Origin: Desulfatitalea sp. BRH_c12
GTDB lineage: Bacteria; Desulfobacterota; Desulfobacteria; Desulfobacterales; Desulfosarcinaceae
Assembly: GCA_000961655.1 (NCBI GenBank)
Contig: LADR01000023.1
Coordinates: forward strand, 62,001 to 126,000
Direction: 5' to 3'
DNA: 64,000 nucleotides
A program made the position numbers and the translations under genes. The notes below the pieces were generated by a model, which did not search any database, was not told the DNA's origin, and worked only from the letters and a program-made list of their open reading frames with translations. This document shows positions 45,598 through 55,043 of the stretch, piece by piece; within the stretch, counting starts at the first letter, position 1, and every line of letters starts with the position of its first letter.

Positions 45598-46674
45598 ATG
45601 ACCATACTGGCACGTTACATAACCCAAGAGATCGCCAAATACTTCGGCATTATTCTCACCGTCGTCGTCGGCATCTATCTGACCGTCGATTTCATTGAAA
45701 AAGTCGATAACTTCATCGATGCCGGCGTACCATTGATAATGGCCGGTGTTCATTTGGCCTTCAGACTCCCATTGATTCTGGTACAGATCACACCCGTTGC
45801 GAGCCTATTGGCCGTGATGATCACCTTTGGTCTAATGGCCAAAAACAACGAGCTTCTTGCGCTGCGCAGCAGTGGCATAAGCCTGGCATCCCTGGTCGGG
45901 CCGATTGTGCGTTTCGGCATTGCCGCGCTGCTTTTCTCGATTTTGATGGCCGAGATCGTGGCACCGATGACGGTCAACCGGGCCAATCAAATTTGGTATC
46001 AGGATGTCAAGAAGCGCAATTCCACCTCCGCACGTCAAAACGATATCTGGATCAAAAGTGAAAATTCCATCTTGAATTTGAAGTTTTTCGAGCCGCAAAC
46101 CCAGGAAGTCAAGGGGATGACGGTGCACCGCTTCGATGACGATTTCAATCTTGTTGAGCGCATCGATGCCCGCACGGGCACCTTCCAGAACGATAGCTGG
46201 CTGCTACGCGACGGCATTCGGCAGCAACGTCGGGATGGCACCGACGCCTTCGCGGTGCAGGTTTTCGATGAATTGGATGTGCAGTTGGGATATGCTCCGG
46301 AAGATCTGGCCCAAGCAGCCCCAAAGCCTGAAGAAATGAGTTTCATGCAGTTGCACCGATATGTGACCAAAGTGGAAGCCGAAGGCTATGATGCGACCCA
46401 TTACCGGGTGGACCTGCACGCCAAGATTGCCTTCCCCTTGGTTTCCCTGATTATGACCTTTATCGGCGCAGGCTTGGCTGCCCGCGGCAAGATCAAGGAG
46501 GGCTTGGCCGGCAGCGTGACATACGGCCTGGGCATCGTGTTTCTATATTGGATTTCCTTCAGTTTCTGTCTGTCGCTGGGCTACGCTGGTATGCTGCCGC
46601 CGATCATCGCGGCCTGGTGTGTCAATGTTTTCTCCATGTCACTGGCTGGTTATCTTCTTATCAATGCAGATTAG
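45598..46674 (+). CDS. lptG: LPS export permease LptG
   Basis: A 358-residue partner of LptF with the same 3 helices - jellyroll - 3 helices layout. ILARYITQEI at the start and VDFIEKVDNFID after helix 1 are typical of LptG. The last helices contain IGAGLAARG and WISFSFCLSLGYAG. The ATPase gene lptB is not in the window. The two genes share a promoter upstream of lptF. Confidence 0.92.
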   Translation: MTILARYITQEIAKYFGIILTVVVGIYLTVDFIEKVDNFIDAGVPLIMAGVHLAFRLPLILVQITPVASLLAVMITFGLMAKNNELLALRSSGISLASLVGPIVRFGIAALLFSILMAEIVAPMTVNRANQIWYQDVKKRNSTSARQNDIWIKSENSILNLKFFEPQTQEVKGMTVHRFDDDFNLVERIDARTGTFQNDSWLLRDGIRQQRRDGTDAFAVQVFDELDVQLGYAPEDLAQAAPKPEEMSFMQLHRYVTKVEAEGYDATHYRVDLHAKIAFPLVSLIMTFIGAGLAARGKIKEGLAGSVTYGLGIVFLYWISFSFCLSLGYAGMLPPIIAAWCVNVFSMSLAGYLLINAD

Positions 46675-46829
46675 CGTAATATCCAACTTCCTTGCTCCGT
46701 ATAGTGCGTGTCTCTGTGATATCTGATGTCCTTGGTGAACAAAGAATTGTCATTGTCAAGAGGTCCAATCCAATGGTATCGACTGTTTTCGGCCGAGTAC
46801 CGGTAAAAAATTAACGGGCTAAAAATCTT

Positions 46830-48005
46830 ATGACCTTACGGTCTTGTAAATGTGTGCTGGAGAATAGAATCGCTGCCATCATGGCCAGTCGGGATCGGTT
46901 TCCATTTTTTTCCTTGGCAACCTTGATGTTTGGTGGCTCTTTGGTGTATTGCATCGGCGTCAGGCTTCGCGGATCCCTTTATGCGAAAGGATCTTTATCT
47001 GTAGTCCGGTTGGACCGGCCGGTCATTTCGGTCGGAAACCTGACTGCCGGCGGCACTGGCAAAACGCCTATGACGATCCATCTTGCGCAACTGCTTCGAA
47101 CGCTTGACCGGACGGTGATGATCGTAAGTCGTGGGTACAAGGGCGCCGCCTCTAGTACCGGTACTGTTGTCAGTGATGGGCATTCTGTCTTGTGTGATGC
47201 GACCGTGTCCGGTGACGAACCCCATTTAATGGCAAGACTGCTCCGGAATGTGCCCATTTTGGTCGGAAAAGATCGCTATAGAGCAGCGTGCGCAGGTTTG
47301 CGTCTTTTTGCGCCTGACGTGATTCTGCTCGACGACGCGTTCCAGCATCAACGACTGGCGCGTGACCTGAACCTGCTCTTAATGGATGCCGAAGCACCTA
47401 TCGGAAATGGTTATTTACTGCCCCGAGGCCCCCTGCGTGAGCCGAGTTCAGCCTTGCAGCGGGCCGATGCCGTCCTATTCACGCGCAGCCAGTCAAGGCC
47501 CTGCAAAGATGATGTAAAAACAATCGGTTCAAGGCCGGTTTTCCACACCCGTCATGTGCCGGTACTGCGTTGCCTTGTCCCGGCAGGTCACACACTGGAT
47601 AGTACTTTATTGCACCACGTGCCGGATCGTTCCTTCACACCGCTAAGGGGCCGCTCTGTTGTGGCTTTTGCCGGTATAGCCCATAACGATCATTTTTGGC
47701 GGACACTGGGGGCCCTGGGGGCGACCGTGAAGCGGACCGTTGACTTTTCCGATCATCACGCTTTCTGTGAAGGCGACATCAAAACTGTGATCCAGACCGC
47801 TCGCTTGGCCGGATGCACAACATTGGTGACGACGGATAAAGATTTTGTTCGTTTGCCCTCGATACCCTTGCCGATGGACCTGATTGTCGTTGGTATTGAA
47901 ATCGACTTTGGCACTGAATATCCGCGTTGGCGATCGTTTATAGCGGAACACTTGAATCGAATTCACTCAGCGCCGAACGCTGGCAACCGGAAGGTCAGGC
48001 ACTGA
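46830..48005 (+). CDS. lpxK: Tetraacyldisaccharide 4'-kinase
   Basis: A 391-residue membrane-associated P-loop kinase that adds the 4'-phosphate to lipid A. One N-terminal hydrophobic helix (about 30-45), the P-loop NLTAGGTGKTP (about 70-80), SRGYKG, and DAFQHQRLARDLNLLLMD near 172-189 are diagnostic. The start is uncertain (no clear ribosome binding site; ATG also at 46881). It is immediately followed by a heptosyltransferase gene whose ATG is at 48006. Confidence 0.94.
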   Translation: MTLRSCKCVLENRIAAIMASRDRFPFFSLATLMFGGSLVYCIGVRLRGSLYAKGSLSVVRLDRPVISVGNLTAGGTGKTPMTIHLAQLLRTLDRTVMIVSRGYKGAASSTGTVVSDGHSVLCDATVSGDEPHLMARLLRNVPILVGKDRYRAACAGLRLFAPDVILLDDAFQHQRLARDLNLLLMDAEAPIGNGYLLPRGPLREPSSALQRADAVLFTRSQSRPCKDDVKTIGSRPVFHTRHVPVLRCLVPAGHTLDSTLLHHVPDRSFTPLRGRSVVAFAGIAHNDHFWRTLGALGATVKRTVDFSDHHAFCEGDIKTVIQTARLAGCTTLVTTDKDFVRLPSIPLPMDLIVVGIEIDFGTEYPRWRSFIAEHLNRIHSAPNAGNRKVRH

Positions 48006-48968
48006 ATGGATATTCTGATTGTCAAATTGGGTGCCCTTGGAGATGTCATCAACACACTTCCGCTCGCCATCTCTCTTAAAAGGACCTTTCAAGCACGCAT
48101 CCACTGGCTGGTAGCCCCCTTGAGCTACCCGATCATCGCCGCGCACGATCATGTCGATCATGCGATTCTGTTCGATCATGGCAAAGGCCGTTCATCCATT
48201 ATGCGCACTTTAGCCGCGCTCAGGTCCCAACGGTTCGATATTATTTTGGATCTGCAAAGAATTATCAAATCCGGCCTACTGTGCTGCATTGCGCGTGGCA
48301 GCCGCAAAATCGGTTTTGACAAACTGCGATGTAAGGAAATGACCTGGTTGTTTCCGTTCGAGAGGATCCCATCTGCCGACCCACAATCTCACATGGTACA
48401 TCAATACTTGGAATTCGCGACTCATTTAGGTGCTTCCGTCATGGCCGTCGAGTGGCGCATCCGAGCGACGGAACCGTCGATACCTGAACTGCCCCACTCG
48501 TTCATTGTTTTGAACATTGGAGCCACCAAACGTTCCAACCGGTGGTCATCCGAAGGATTTGCCGCTTTGGCACGCGCAGTTTACGCGCAACATCATATGC
48601 CTTGTGTCTTGACCGGAGGACAGGAGGATCTACTCATGGCCGAGACCATTAAAGCAAGAGCCAAAGAAGCTGTTCTCGATTGGGTCGGCCGTACGACACT
48701 GCCAGAACTTATCTCCATTTTAAGCGCCGCCAAGGCGGTCGTGACTTGTGATACCGGACCAATGCATTTGGCGGTGGCCATGGGGAAAAAGGTAGTCGCC
48801 TTGTTCGGGCCATCCGACCATCGGCGTACCGGGCCTTTTCAGGGCAAAGTCATCCGCGGCAAGGTCGATTGCGCACCCTGCAACCGGAAAAATTGCGAGA
48901 GCCCTGAATGCATGACAGTGATCCGACCTGAAGATGTGCTGCGTGTTTTGTCCGGAGATCTGCAGTAA
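48006..48968 (+). CDS. Glycosyltransferase family 9 (heptosyltransferase I-like)
   Basis: A 320-residue GT9 enzyme. The N-terminus MDILIVKLGALGDVINTLPL is the ADP-heptose:LPS heptosyltransferase start, and VVTCDTGPMHLAVAMGKKVVALFGPS near 240-265 is the nucleotide-sugar site. The Cys-rich C-terminus (CAPCNRKNCESPEC) is common in the family. It probably adds the first heptose to Kdo (WaaC role), because waaF-like and lpxK genes are nearby; acceptor inferred. Confidence 0.88.
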   Translation: MDILIVKLGALGDVINTLPLAISLKRTFQARIHWLVAPLSYPIIAAHDHVDHAILFDHGKGRSSIMRTLAALRSQRFDIILDLQRIIKSGLLCCIARGSRKIGFDKLRCKEMTWLFPFERIPSADPQSHMVHQYLEFATHLGASVMAVEWRIRATEPSIPELPHSFIVLNIGATKRSNRWSSEGFAALARAVYAQHHMPCVLTGGQEDLLMAETIKARAKEAVLDWVGRTTLPELISILSAAKAVVTCDTGPMHLAVAMGKKVVALFGPSDHRRTGPFQGKVIRGKVDCAPCNRKNCESPECMTVIRPEDVLRVLSGDLQ

Positions 48969-49000
48969 CAGTTATTTGCAATAATTCGGAGAGCCGATAT

Positions 49001-49660
49001 ATGAAAAGGCCATTTACCAGAGAGACATTGGTTGATTGTGGCTATGATGTTTTGGAGCGGGGCAGATGGGGAAATGCCGATATTTACATCGTTCGGCATT
49101 CCGGGGCAACGTGGGTGATAAAAGATTACATGCCCTGTCATCCCATTATTCGAAAAACATGGGGACGACTCATGGTTGCACGCGAGTATCGGGCACTGTT
49201 TACGCTGCGCGGAATCCCAGGTGTACCTTCAGCGCCCTTTTTGCTCGATCATTATGCATTATGCTATCATTTTATTCCGGGGTCTGTTTTACGGGAAGTG
49301 CCGGCTGAACGGATTGGGAGCCATTTTTTTCCCCGCTTGGAGCAGTTAGTGATAGCCATCCATCGAAAGAACCTGGTTCACTTGGATATCAGGAATCAAA
49401 GAAATATTTTGATGGGCGAAGACGGTAGCCCGGCCATACTCGATTTCCAGTCCAGTATGCACTTAAAAAAAGCCCCCGGTTTTCTGCATAATCTGCTTAA
49501 AGAAATTGACTTGTCGGGAGTTTATAAATTATGGGACAAAAATTCGCCTCAGACGCTCGGCAGAACCCGCAAGTCCCGCCTGGAAGCAATCAACCGCAAA
49601 CGGTTCTTATGGTTTTTAAGAGGCTATCCTCTCGGCACCAGGAAAAACCGCCGGGCGTGA
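49001..49660 (+). CDS. LPS core kinase-like protein (Kdo/WaaP-type fold)
   Basis: A 219-residue small kinase-fold protein. The ATP-binding lysine is Lys41 (WVIKDY), the catalytic loop H127-L-D129 leads to Asn135 (HLDIRNQRNILM), and DFQ at 148-150 stands for DFG. The C-terminus is basic. Similar short kinases phosphorylate Kdo or heptose in the LPS core. It is the first of three such kinases in this cluster, directly after the GT9 gene. Confidence 0.75.
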   Translation: MKRPFTRETLVDCGYDVLERGRWGNADIYIVRHSGATWVIKDYMPCHPIIRKTWGRLMVAREYRALFTLRGIPGVPSAPFLLDHYALCYHFIPGSVLREVPAERIGSHFFPRLEQLVIAIHRKNLVHLDIRNQRNILMGEDGSPAILDFQSSMHLKKAPGFLHNLLKEIDLSGVYKLWDKNSPQTLGRTRKSRLEAINRKRFLWFLRGYPLGTRKNRRA

Positions 49661-49718
49661 CGGCAAGCCGCTGACCCAGCTGCTAACAGGTATGTGGGGC
49701 CACAAGTGGATTCGATTT

Positions 49719-50297
49719 TCAATGGAATGTGACAGCATATAAAACAACATAGCATAGAAGGGTCGCTATAATGTTGATCAGCGCGTGGTTCTGCCGAAAA
49801 CTTTCCTTGTCGAACGATCCCAAATGCTTTGCGTCGAATCGCTTCAATCCAGGGATATAGCGATTGACATCTCTACAATAGGCTTCGTAATCCTTACCGA
49901 AAAGATCGATCAGTACCACTTCTTCCCGCCTGACCCTGTTGATCATGTAAAAATAATAAACGGCCATAAAGATGAGCATGAGCCATGGATTGCCGGTCAT
50001 CATTATAATTCCGAACAATTGAAAAAAACGGCCGAGATACATTGGGTTGCGAACAATCATATAGGGTCCGGTCACGGTCAGTTTTTTCTTCGTTTTGATC
50101 GTTGAAAAGCACCACACTTGAACTATTTCCCCGATCATCGATACGAGCAGCCCGGGTAAAAACCAACCGGGTTTAAGTTGGAGCGCAACTATGATCAGAA
50201 GAACAATGCCCAGAGGGAGGCGGATTTTCAAAAGCGTCTTGCGGATTTTTCTGTCGTTGAAGAAAGTATTTATACGGTCTGTCATGTGGTTAGTCAT
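49719..50297 (-). CDS. Membrane methyltransferase (isoprenylcysteine carboxyl methyltransferase-like)
   Basis: A 192-residue polytopic protein of the ICMT/PEMT family. Membrane helices lie near 25-45, 45-65, 95-125 and 170-190. The SAM-site motif GPYMIVRNPMYLG is at about 78-90 and RREEVVLIDLFGKDYEAY at about 123-140. The ATG at 50297 follows AAAGGAAA, preferred over an upstream TTG. It is oriented opposite to its neighbours; substrate unknown, probably a lipid or small thiol/amine. Confidence 0.82.
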   Translation of the reverse strand: MTNHMTDRINTFFNDRKIRKTLLKIRLPLGIVLLIIVALQLKPGWFLPGLLVSMIGEIVQVWCFSTIKTKKKLTVTGPYMIVRNPMYLGRFFQLFGIIMMTGNPWLMLIFMAVYYFYMINRVRREEVVLIDLFGKDYEAYCRDVNRYIPGLKRFDAKHLGSFDKESFRQNHALINIIATLLCYVVLYAVTFH

Positions 50298-50543
50298 GTT
50301 TAGATTTCCTTTGTTAAGCAAAAAGTCACAGGCTCGGTTTCGAAGACATATCTACCGGATTGTCAGTGCAAAGACTAAGGCGCTTTTCAGAATTTTTGCG
50401 GCGCGCAATGTCTTTATGGGTGTTTATTTAGCATTACACGTATGATATACAAATCAAGCGATTGTAATGCAAGAGGCGCCGTCAAAAAATCCATTGGCGA
50501 AAAATTTCTCTCTATGTCAAGCAGATGGAATAAGGCCGGACCG

Positions 50544-51818
50544 ATGGATTATAAGGAACGCACGAAAATAAAAATTGATAATTTACGCACTGTCGTTAGT
50601 GTGTTGCTTGTCATATTTCCGATAGCTTCAAATCTGATTACCCATGCGTGCAGCACTATTTTGGTTCTTCTTGCAACTATGGGGCTTTCCGTTATTCTGT
50701 TTTCAAGGGCCCGGTTTTATTTGACAAAGTCTGAAAAATGGGTCGCATGGAGTTTTGTAGCGTATTTCGCTGTACACTTTTTATCATTTATCATCAACTG
50801 GTTCATTGGTGATATTCCGGATTTCAGGCCGAAACTTGATCACGAGGGGCGCTGGCTGTTGTTTCTTCCTATCTATTCGATTTTTCGGTATTGCCGCGTT
50901 TCTCCAAAGTTTCTTTGGACAGGTCTTTTGGCTGGAGCCTTCTTTTCGGGTGTGTACGCCATAGCCTTATGGACAGGATCTTCAACGGAAGTTCGGGTCA
51001 GCGGATCTTACCATGCCATCGCTTTCGGGGACCTGGCGCTTACCTTTGCTTTTATGTGTATTCCGAGTGTAAGCTGGTTTTCCGGAAAAAATTCATTTTA
51101 CCTCCTTATTCCCACCGCGGCATTTTTTTCCGGAATCATAGCCTGTATATATTCGGGGACTCGCGGCGCGTGGATCGCAATTCCGATGCTATCGCTTATA
51201 GTCTATTTCTATTTTGCAGCCTTTCTAACGCCACGAGTACGGTATATACTGCTAACAGGTTGCTGCCTGCTCGGGCTGGCGGCGTACCATCATCCAATTA
51301 CAAATATTGAAAACAGAGTGAATGCCGGTATTTCTGAAATAGTCGCCTATTCAAAGGGAAATCAGGAGTACACTTCGACCACTACGAGACTTGCGGGCTG
51401 GCGCGCCTCTTTGGACATATTCTACGATAACCCTGTCTTCGGCGCTGGCCCCGGTCAATATGAACCTCTTTTGCACCGGTTGGTTGCACAAGGGAAATCT
51501 TATGAAATCGCGGGCAAGCACAGTCAGCCCCATAGTACTTATATGATCACCATGGCTGAATGTGGTACGGTAGGCTTGTTGGCCTTGCTTGGTATTTTTG
51601 CATCACCGTTATGTGCGGCATTCCGCTTGATCCGGTCCCGCTCAGCAGCCAGGAGTTTTGGGTATGCCCTATCTATTCTAATCGTCGCGTTCATGCACTT
51701 CGGACTTACGGAAACAATCTTCAGCAGAAATGTCTTCATTGGCTTCTATATTGTCTTGGTTGCCGCTTTGCTGGCGATTGAACATAATGAATCAACAACA
51801 ATAGGTTCAGGAACCTGA
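50544..51818 (+). CDS. waaL: O-antigen ligase / polymerase family protein (WaaL-like)
   Basis: About 424 residues with roughly ten to eleven membrane helices and a large periplasmic loop near 260-350 (NRVNAGISEIV to HSQPHSTYMITMAE), the layout of Wzy_C/WaaL ligases. The conserved loop GxGPGQY and the following histidines agree. WaaL joins O-antigen or other glycans to the lipid A-core. Frames open earlier (ATGs at 50442 and 50514); 50544 has AAGG 8 bases upstream. The region looks more A+T-rich than the flanks. Distinction from a polymerase is by context. Confidence 0.8.
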   Translation: MDYKERTKIKIDNLRTVVSVLLVIFPIASNLITHACSTILVLLATMGLSVILFSRARFYLTKSEKWVAWSFVAYFAVHFLSFIINWFIGDIPDFRPKLDHEGRWLLFLPIYSIFRYCRVSPKFLWTGLLAGAFFSGVYAIALWTGSSTEVRVSGSYHAIAFGDLALTFAFMCIPSVSWFSGKNSFYLLIPTAAFFSGIIACIYSGTRGAWIAIPMLSLIVYFYFAAFLTPRVRYILLTGCCLLGLAAYHHPITNIENRVNAGISEIVAYSKGNQEYTSTTTRLAGWRASLDIFYDNPVFGAGPGQYEPLLHRLVAQGKSYEIAGKHSQPHSTYMITMAECGTVGLLALLGIFASPLCAAFRLIRSRSAARSFGYALSILIVAFMHFGLTETIFSRNVFIGFYIVLVAALLAIEHNESTTIGSGT

Positions 51819-51902
51819 AGGCTGCACGTTAGCCTCTTGAACGTGGAAAGGTCTGGAACGCACTTCAATGTTATCGAGCAGACAATTTCAGGAAAAATAT
51901 TG

Positions 51903-52976
51903 ATGAATATCGGCATTGAGTCCAGCAGTCTCATTAATTCAAACCCATCGGGGATAATCAGATACGTCAAGGAATTGATCGGTGCGCTGCTTCAGTCTCT
52001 CGATGCCAGTGATGAATTGAGGCTTTATTATAAATTGAGCCGCTGGAAAAACAGGGACTTATCTCTCAATCCGGCTTTGAGCTCCCATATTTATTATAAA
52101 TCCGTATGGCCTTTAATAAAAAAAGTGGATTTGATTCACATTCCTGATTCGACAATTGTCAAATGGCCGCGAATCAAGCGTGTGATTACAATCCATGATC
52201 TTTTTGTACTGCTCACGGATAACGATGCCATTGCTCGAAAACAGTTTCGTGTTAAAAAAAGAAAAATCTACGAACAAATGATCGACAATGCGGACGCCAT
52301 CCTGGCGGTTAGTGAAGCAACTAAAAAAGATATTCTCACTTTGTTTAAAGTACCGGAGGAAAAAATTCACATCACCTCTTTGGGTGCCGACCATAACAGG
52401 AAACAGATGGATGATATTGAATGTAAAAGGATATTGAAAGGTTACGGTCTCGCACCAGGATATCTCCTGTTCTTGGGCGCTATCTCCGGTCGAAAGAACA
52501 CAGAGCGGCTCGTGCGTGCCTTCAACGCTTCAAAAGCTTCACGCGAACGCAAACTGGTCTTGGCCGGTCCTGTATCATATAAAGGGGAAAATACATTAGC
52601 GGCCATTTCCGATTGCGGGCTGCATGATAAAATAGTGATAACAGGATATCTTCCAGAAAAACATCTGCCGGCAATTTACATCGGAGCGAGCGCTTTTTTA
52701 TTTCCCACTTTGTACGAAGGATTCGGGATTCCGATATTAGAGGCGATGGGGTATGGACTTCCTGTGCTGACCAGCACCACTGGCTCAGCTCCGGAAATAA
52801 GTGCGGGACATGCACTTTGTGTCGATCCATACGATGTGGGCGCCATCGCTGCGGGTATAGATCAAGTTCTGGAGACCGATGCCCTCAAACGCGATCAAGC
52901 GCGGAAACATAGTCGGTTATTTACATGGAAACGCTGTGCCGAACAAACAATGAGCGTTTATCGCCAACTTGTCTGA
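51903..52976 (+). CDS. Glycosyltransferase family 4
   Basis: A 357-residue GT-B glycosyltransferase. The N-terminal domain has NPSGIIRYVKEL for the acceptor side. The C-terminal donor domain shows YLLFLGAISGRKNTERLVRAF, and FPTLYEGFGIPILEAMGYGLPV at about 265-286, the EX7E retaining motif. AGGAAAA before the ATG at 51903 supports this start over 51837. It lies between waaL and a methyltransferase; donor and acceptor unknown. Confidence 0.88.
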   Translation: MNIGIESSSLINSNPSGIIRYVKELIGALLQSLDASDELRLYYKLSRWKNRDLSLNPALSSHIYYKSVWPLIKKVDLIHIPDSTIVKWPRIKRVITIHDLFVLLTDNDAIARKQFRVKKRKIYEQMIDNADAILAVSEATKKDILTLFKVPEEKIHITSLGADHNRKQMDDIECKRILKGYGLAPGYLLFLGAISGRKNTERLVRAFNASKASRERKLVLAGPVSYKGENTLAAISDCGLHDKIVITGYLPEKHLPAIYIGASAFLFPTLYEGFGIPILEAMGYGLPVLTSTTGSAPEISAGHALCVDPYDVGAIAAGIDQVLETDALKRDQARKHSRLFTWKRCAEQTMSVYRQLV

Positions 52977-53000
52977 TTTACAATGTGAAATGGAAGAATT

Positions 53001-53552
53001 ATGAAGACTTCTATCGTGTCCGATACCGCCAATATGTATGCTGTAGACTTGGGCTGCGGACCCAATAAAGTCCCGGGAGCTCTTGGAGTAGATCATTTCC
53101 CATACCCTGGTGTCGATATAGTTTTTGATCTGGATTCAAAGCACTGGCCTTTAAAATCCAACCTTTTCACTATGGTTTATGTGCATCATGTCATAGAACA
53201 TGTTTCAGACATCCGGGCGTTCTTGAACGAAATTCATCGTATCGGGGTCAATGGCGCCATTATCGAAATCGTAACTCCCCATTTTTCTTCTTTGGATTCT
53301 TGGAAAGATCCTACCCACAGATGGCACTTTTCAAGTTCATGGTATCTGACATTTACAGCAAATTATCTATCGGAACAAGTTCAGTCATTTGAGCATCGAT
53401 CGACGAGGGTATCGTTCGGGAAAAATATTCGAAATCTGATTGCGCGTTCGATGATACGAATGAAGGGATATGAATGGTGGGAAAAACACTATGCTTTCAT
53501 ATATAGGGCACGTAATATTTCTACCCAGTTGAAAATTACAAAAGTTTATTAG
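53001..53552 (+). CDS. SAM-dependent methyltransferase (type 11-like)
   Basis: A 183-residue class I methyltransferase. The SAM motif VDLGCGPNKV is at about 15-24, DIVFDLDSKHWPL at about 39-51, and YVHHVIEHVSDIRAFLNE at about 60-77, with the acidic and HVIEH features typical of family 11. It is common in LPS and polysaccharide clusters for O-methylation or lipid-linked sugars. Target unknown. It follows the GT4 gene by 24 bases. Confidence 0.8.
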   Translation: MKTSIVSDTANMYAVDLGCGPNKVPGALGVDHFPYPGVDIVFDLDSKHWPLKSNLFTMVYVHHVIEHVSDIRAFLNEIHRIGVNGAIIEIVTPHFSSLDSWKDPTHRWHFSSSWYLTFTANYLSEQVQSFEHRSTRVSFGKNIRNLIARSMIRMKGYEWWEKHYAFIYRARNISTQLKITKVY

Positions 53553-53639
53553 AAAGACGGATCCTGGACAGCATGTAATAAAACAATTATTGACGCTCCC
53601 AACCTTATTGATTGTGATACTTCCTTGTTTGAAGCAAAA

Positions 53640-54308
53640 CTATTTCTTCAGCGCAGCATCGGTATGCCCGCGCCTTCTCAATCTATTGTATTTGCAAAAC
53701 CTGTAAAAGAATTGCTCCATTGCTTTTGAGACTGCTCCCACAGAGCGTGTCATATAGTAATGCCGGAGGAATTGCTGCCATAAGTCAGCATTATAAAAAA
53801 GGGTCCCGTGAGCAAATCTCGCCAGTTCACTGCCAATCTCATAATAGGAGGGATACAAAAGCGTTTTGGCACTGCCAAAATCGATAAAGCAAACTGTTCC
53901 ATCCATTGCGAGCACAAAATTGTCGATGGCGGCATCATGCGTGATGATGCCGCGCTGGTGTAATCCGGCAAGCAAACGAGCCATCCCTTCTGTATGCAGC
54001 ACGTTCAAAGAATTTATTTTTTGGCCAGGGATGAACGTCCTTTGAAGAATGAACTCAGGCCTGCCGTGGCTATCGGTTCCCGCGTAAATGGATATGTGCT
54101 TTGGCACAGGCAATCCGTTGGCTCTGATGAGTGCCTTGGCTTCAGAAATCCATGGCCGGGGATATAACACACTTTTTTTATTTACGATGAAGCGCTTGAA
54201 AACATATTGTGCGCCGTCTATGTAAACTTCCCGTAGCGTCTCCTTGCATTGCCGCCGTTGGACAAGCTTAAAGTGCGACCATGTGAATTCAAATCCGCTT
54301 TTGTCCAT
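53640..54308 (-). CDS. LPS core kinase-like protein
   Basis: About 222 residues with kinase-fold motifs: Lys38 (VFKRF), HD at 124-125, Asn130 (THDAAIDNF) and DFGSAK at 143-148. ATP-binding and catalytic residues are thus intact. It resembles WaaP/InaA-type heptose kinases. The frame is open to 54422, overlapping the previous kinase; the ATG at 54308 is a compromise without a strong ribosome binding site. It is in tandem with another kinase and waaF on the - strand. Confidence 0.72.
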   Translation of the reverse strand: MDKSGFEFTWSHFKLVQRRQCKETLREVYIDGAQYVFKRFIVNKKSVLYPRPWISEAKALIRANGLPVPKHISIYAGTDSHGRPEFILQRTFIPGQKINSLNVLHTEGMARLLAGLHQRGIITHDAAIDNFVLAMDGTVCFIDFGSAKTLLYPSYYEIGSELARFAHGTLFYNADLWQQFLRHYYMTRSVGAVSKAMEQFFYRFCKYNRLRRRGHTDAALKK

Positions 54309-54363
54309 ATATAATATCGGTATCGAAGAGTTCAGTGGAACTCCTTTTATCGCTATATACAAT

Positions 54364-55041
54364 TTATGCGTCCCGCATGAATCCGCATAGCACCGGTGGT
54401 AAGGAATGCTTTTGCACGGCACGGCACCAGCGCTGCCGGTATCTTGATTTTAATTCTTCTTTACTTCCACTATACGTGCCGGCTTTGTCAAAATCAATGA
54501 TATAGACTTGATCCTGGTCATCAATCAAAACATTGCCGGGATGAAAATCGGCATGCAGTATCCTATGTCCGATGAGGATGGCAACTTGTCTTGTAAGTGA
54601 TGCCATGGCGACGGAGGTGCGGTCGGGATTTGTGCGACTGAGTTGTGCCATCGATTGGCAATGTTCGATCTCACGTGTCACCAGCCATGCGTGATAGAAA
54701 ATGTGTCCCCTATCAGCGTATGTTATGGGTTCAGGTGTTTGTACGCCCAAATCTCTTGCTTTCACCATGAGTTCGAACTCGATTTGGCAACGGGTCTTTC
54801 CTGTTTTTAAATAGCTTTTTGTAATCAGACGGCCCAATGCACCGCCACGACGATAATGCTTGATGACAACCGCACCGATCCCTTCCAATTGAATCCGTGA
54901 AACTGAACGTCTTCCACCCAATACTTGATCTGCAGCCCGTTCCGGTGTCTGAAATACGCTCACCAGTTGACTTTTTTGAAAAGGGTTAAGCTGGCAGTTT
55001 GTTCCAAACCTGTAATCGCGGTGTGGATATTGGGTAATCAT
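54364..55041 (-). CDS. Kdo/heptose kinase, WaaP family
   Basis: A 225-residue lipopolysaccharide kinase. Lys61 (VVIKHYRRGG), H163-x-D165 (HADFHPGNVLI) with Asn170, and DFDK at 183-186 (IIDFDKA) match the WaaP/KdkA pattern, where DFD replaces DFG. The RRGG segment after the lysine is also typical. The ATG at 55041 is 2 bases after the waaF stop, so it is co-translated with the heptosyltransferase, suggesting it phosphorylates Kdo or heptose I. Confidence 0.85.
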   Translation of the reverse strand: MITQYPHRDYRFGTNCQLNPFQKSQLVSVFQTPERAADQVLGGRRSVSRIQLEGIGAVVIKHYRRGGALGRLITKSYLKTGKTRCQIEFELMVKARDLGVQTPEPITYADRGHIFYHAWLVTREIEHCQSMAQLSRTNPDRTSVAMASLTRQVAILIGHRILHADFHPGNVLIDDQDQVYIIDFDKAGTYSGSKEELKSRYRQRWCRAVQKHSLPPVLCGFMRDA

Positions 55042-55043
55042 AT

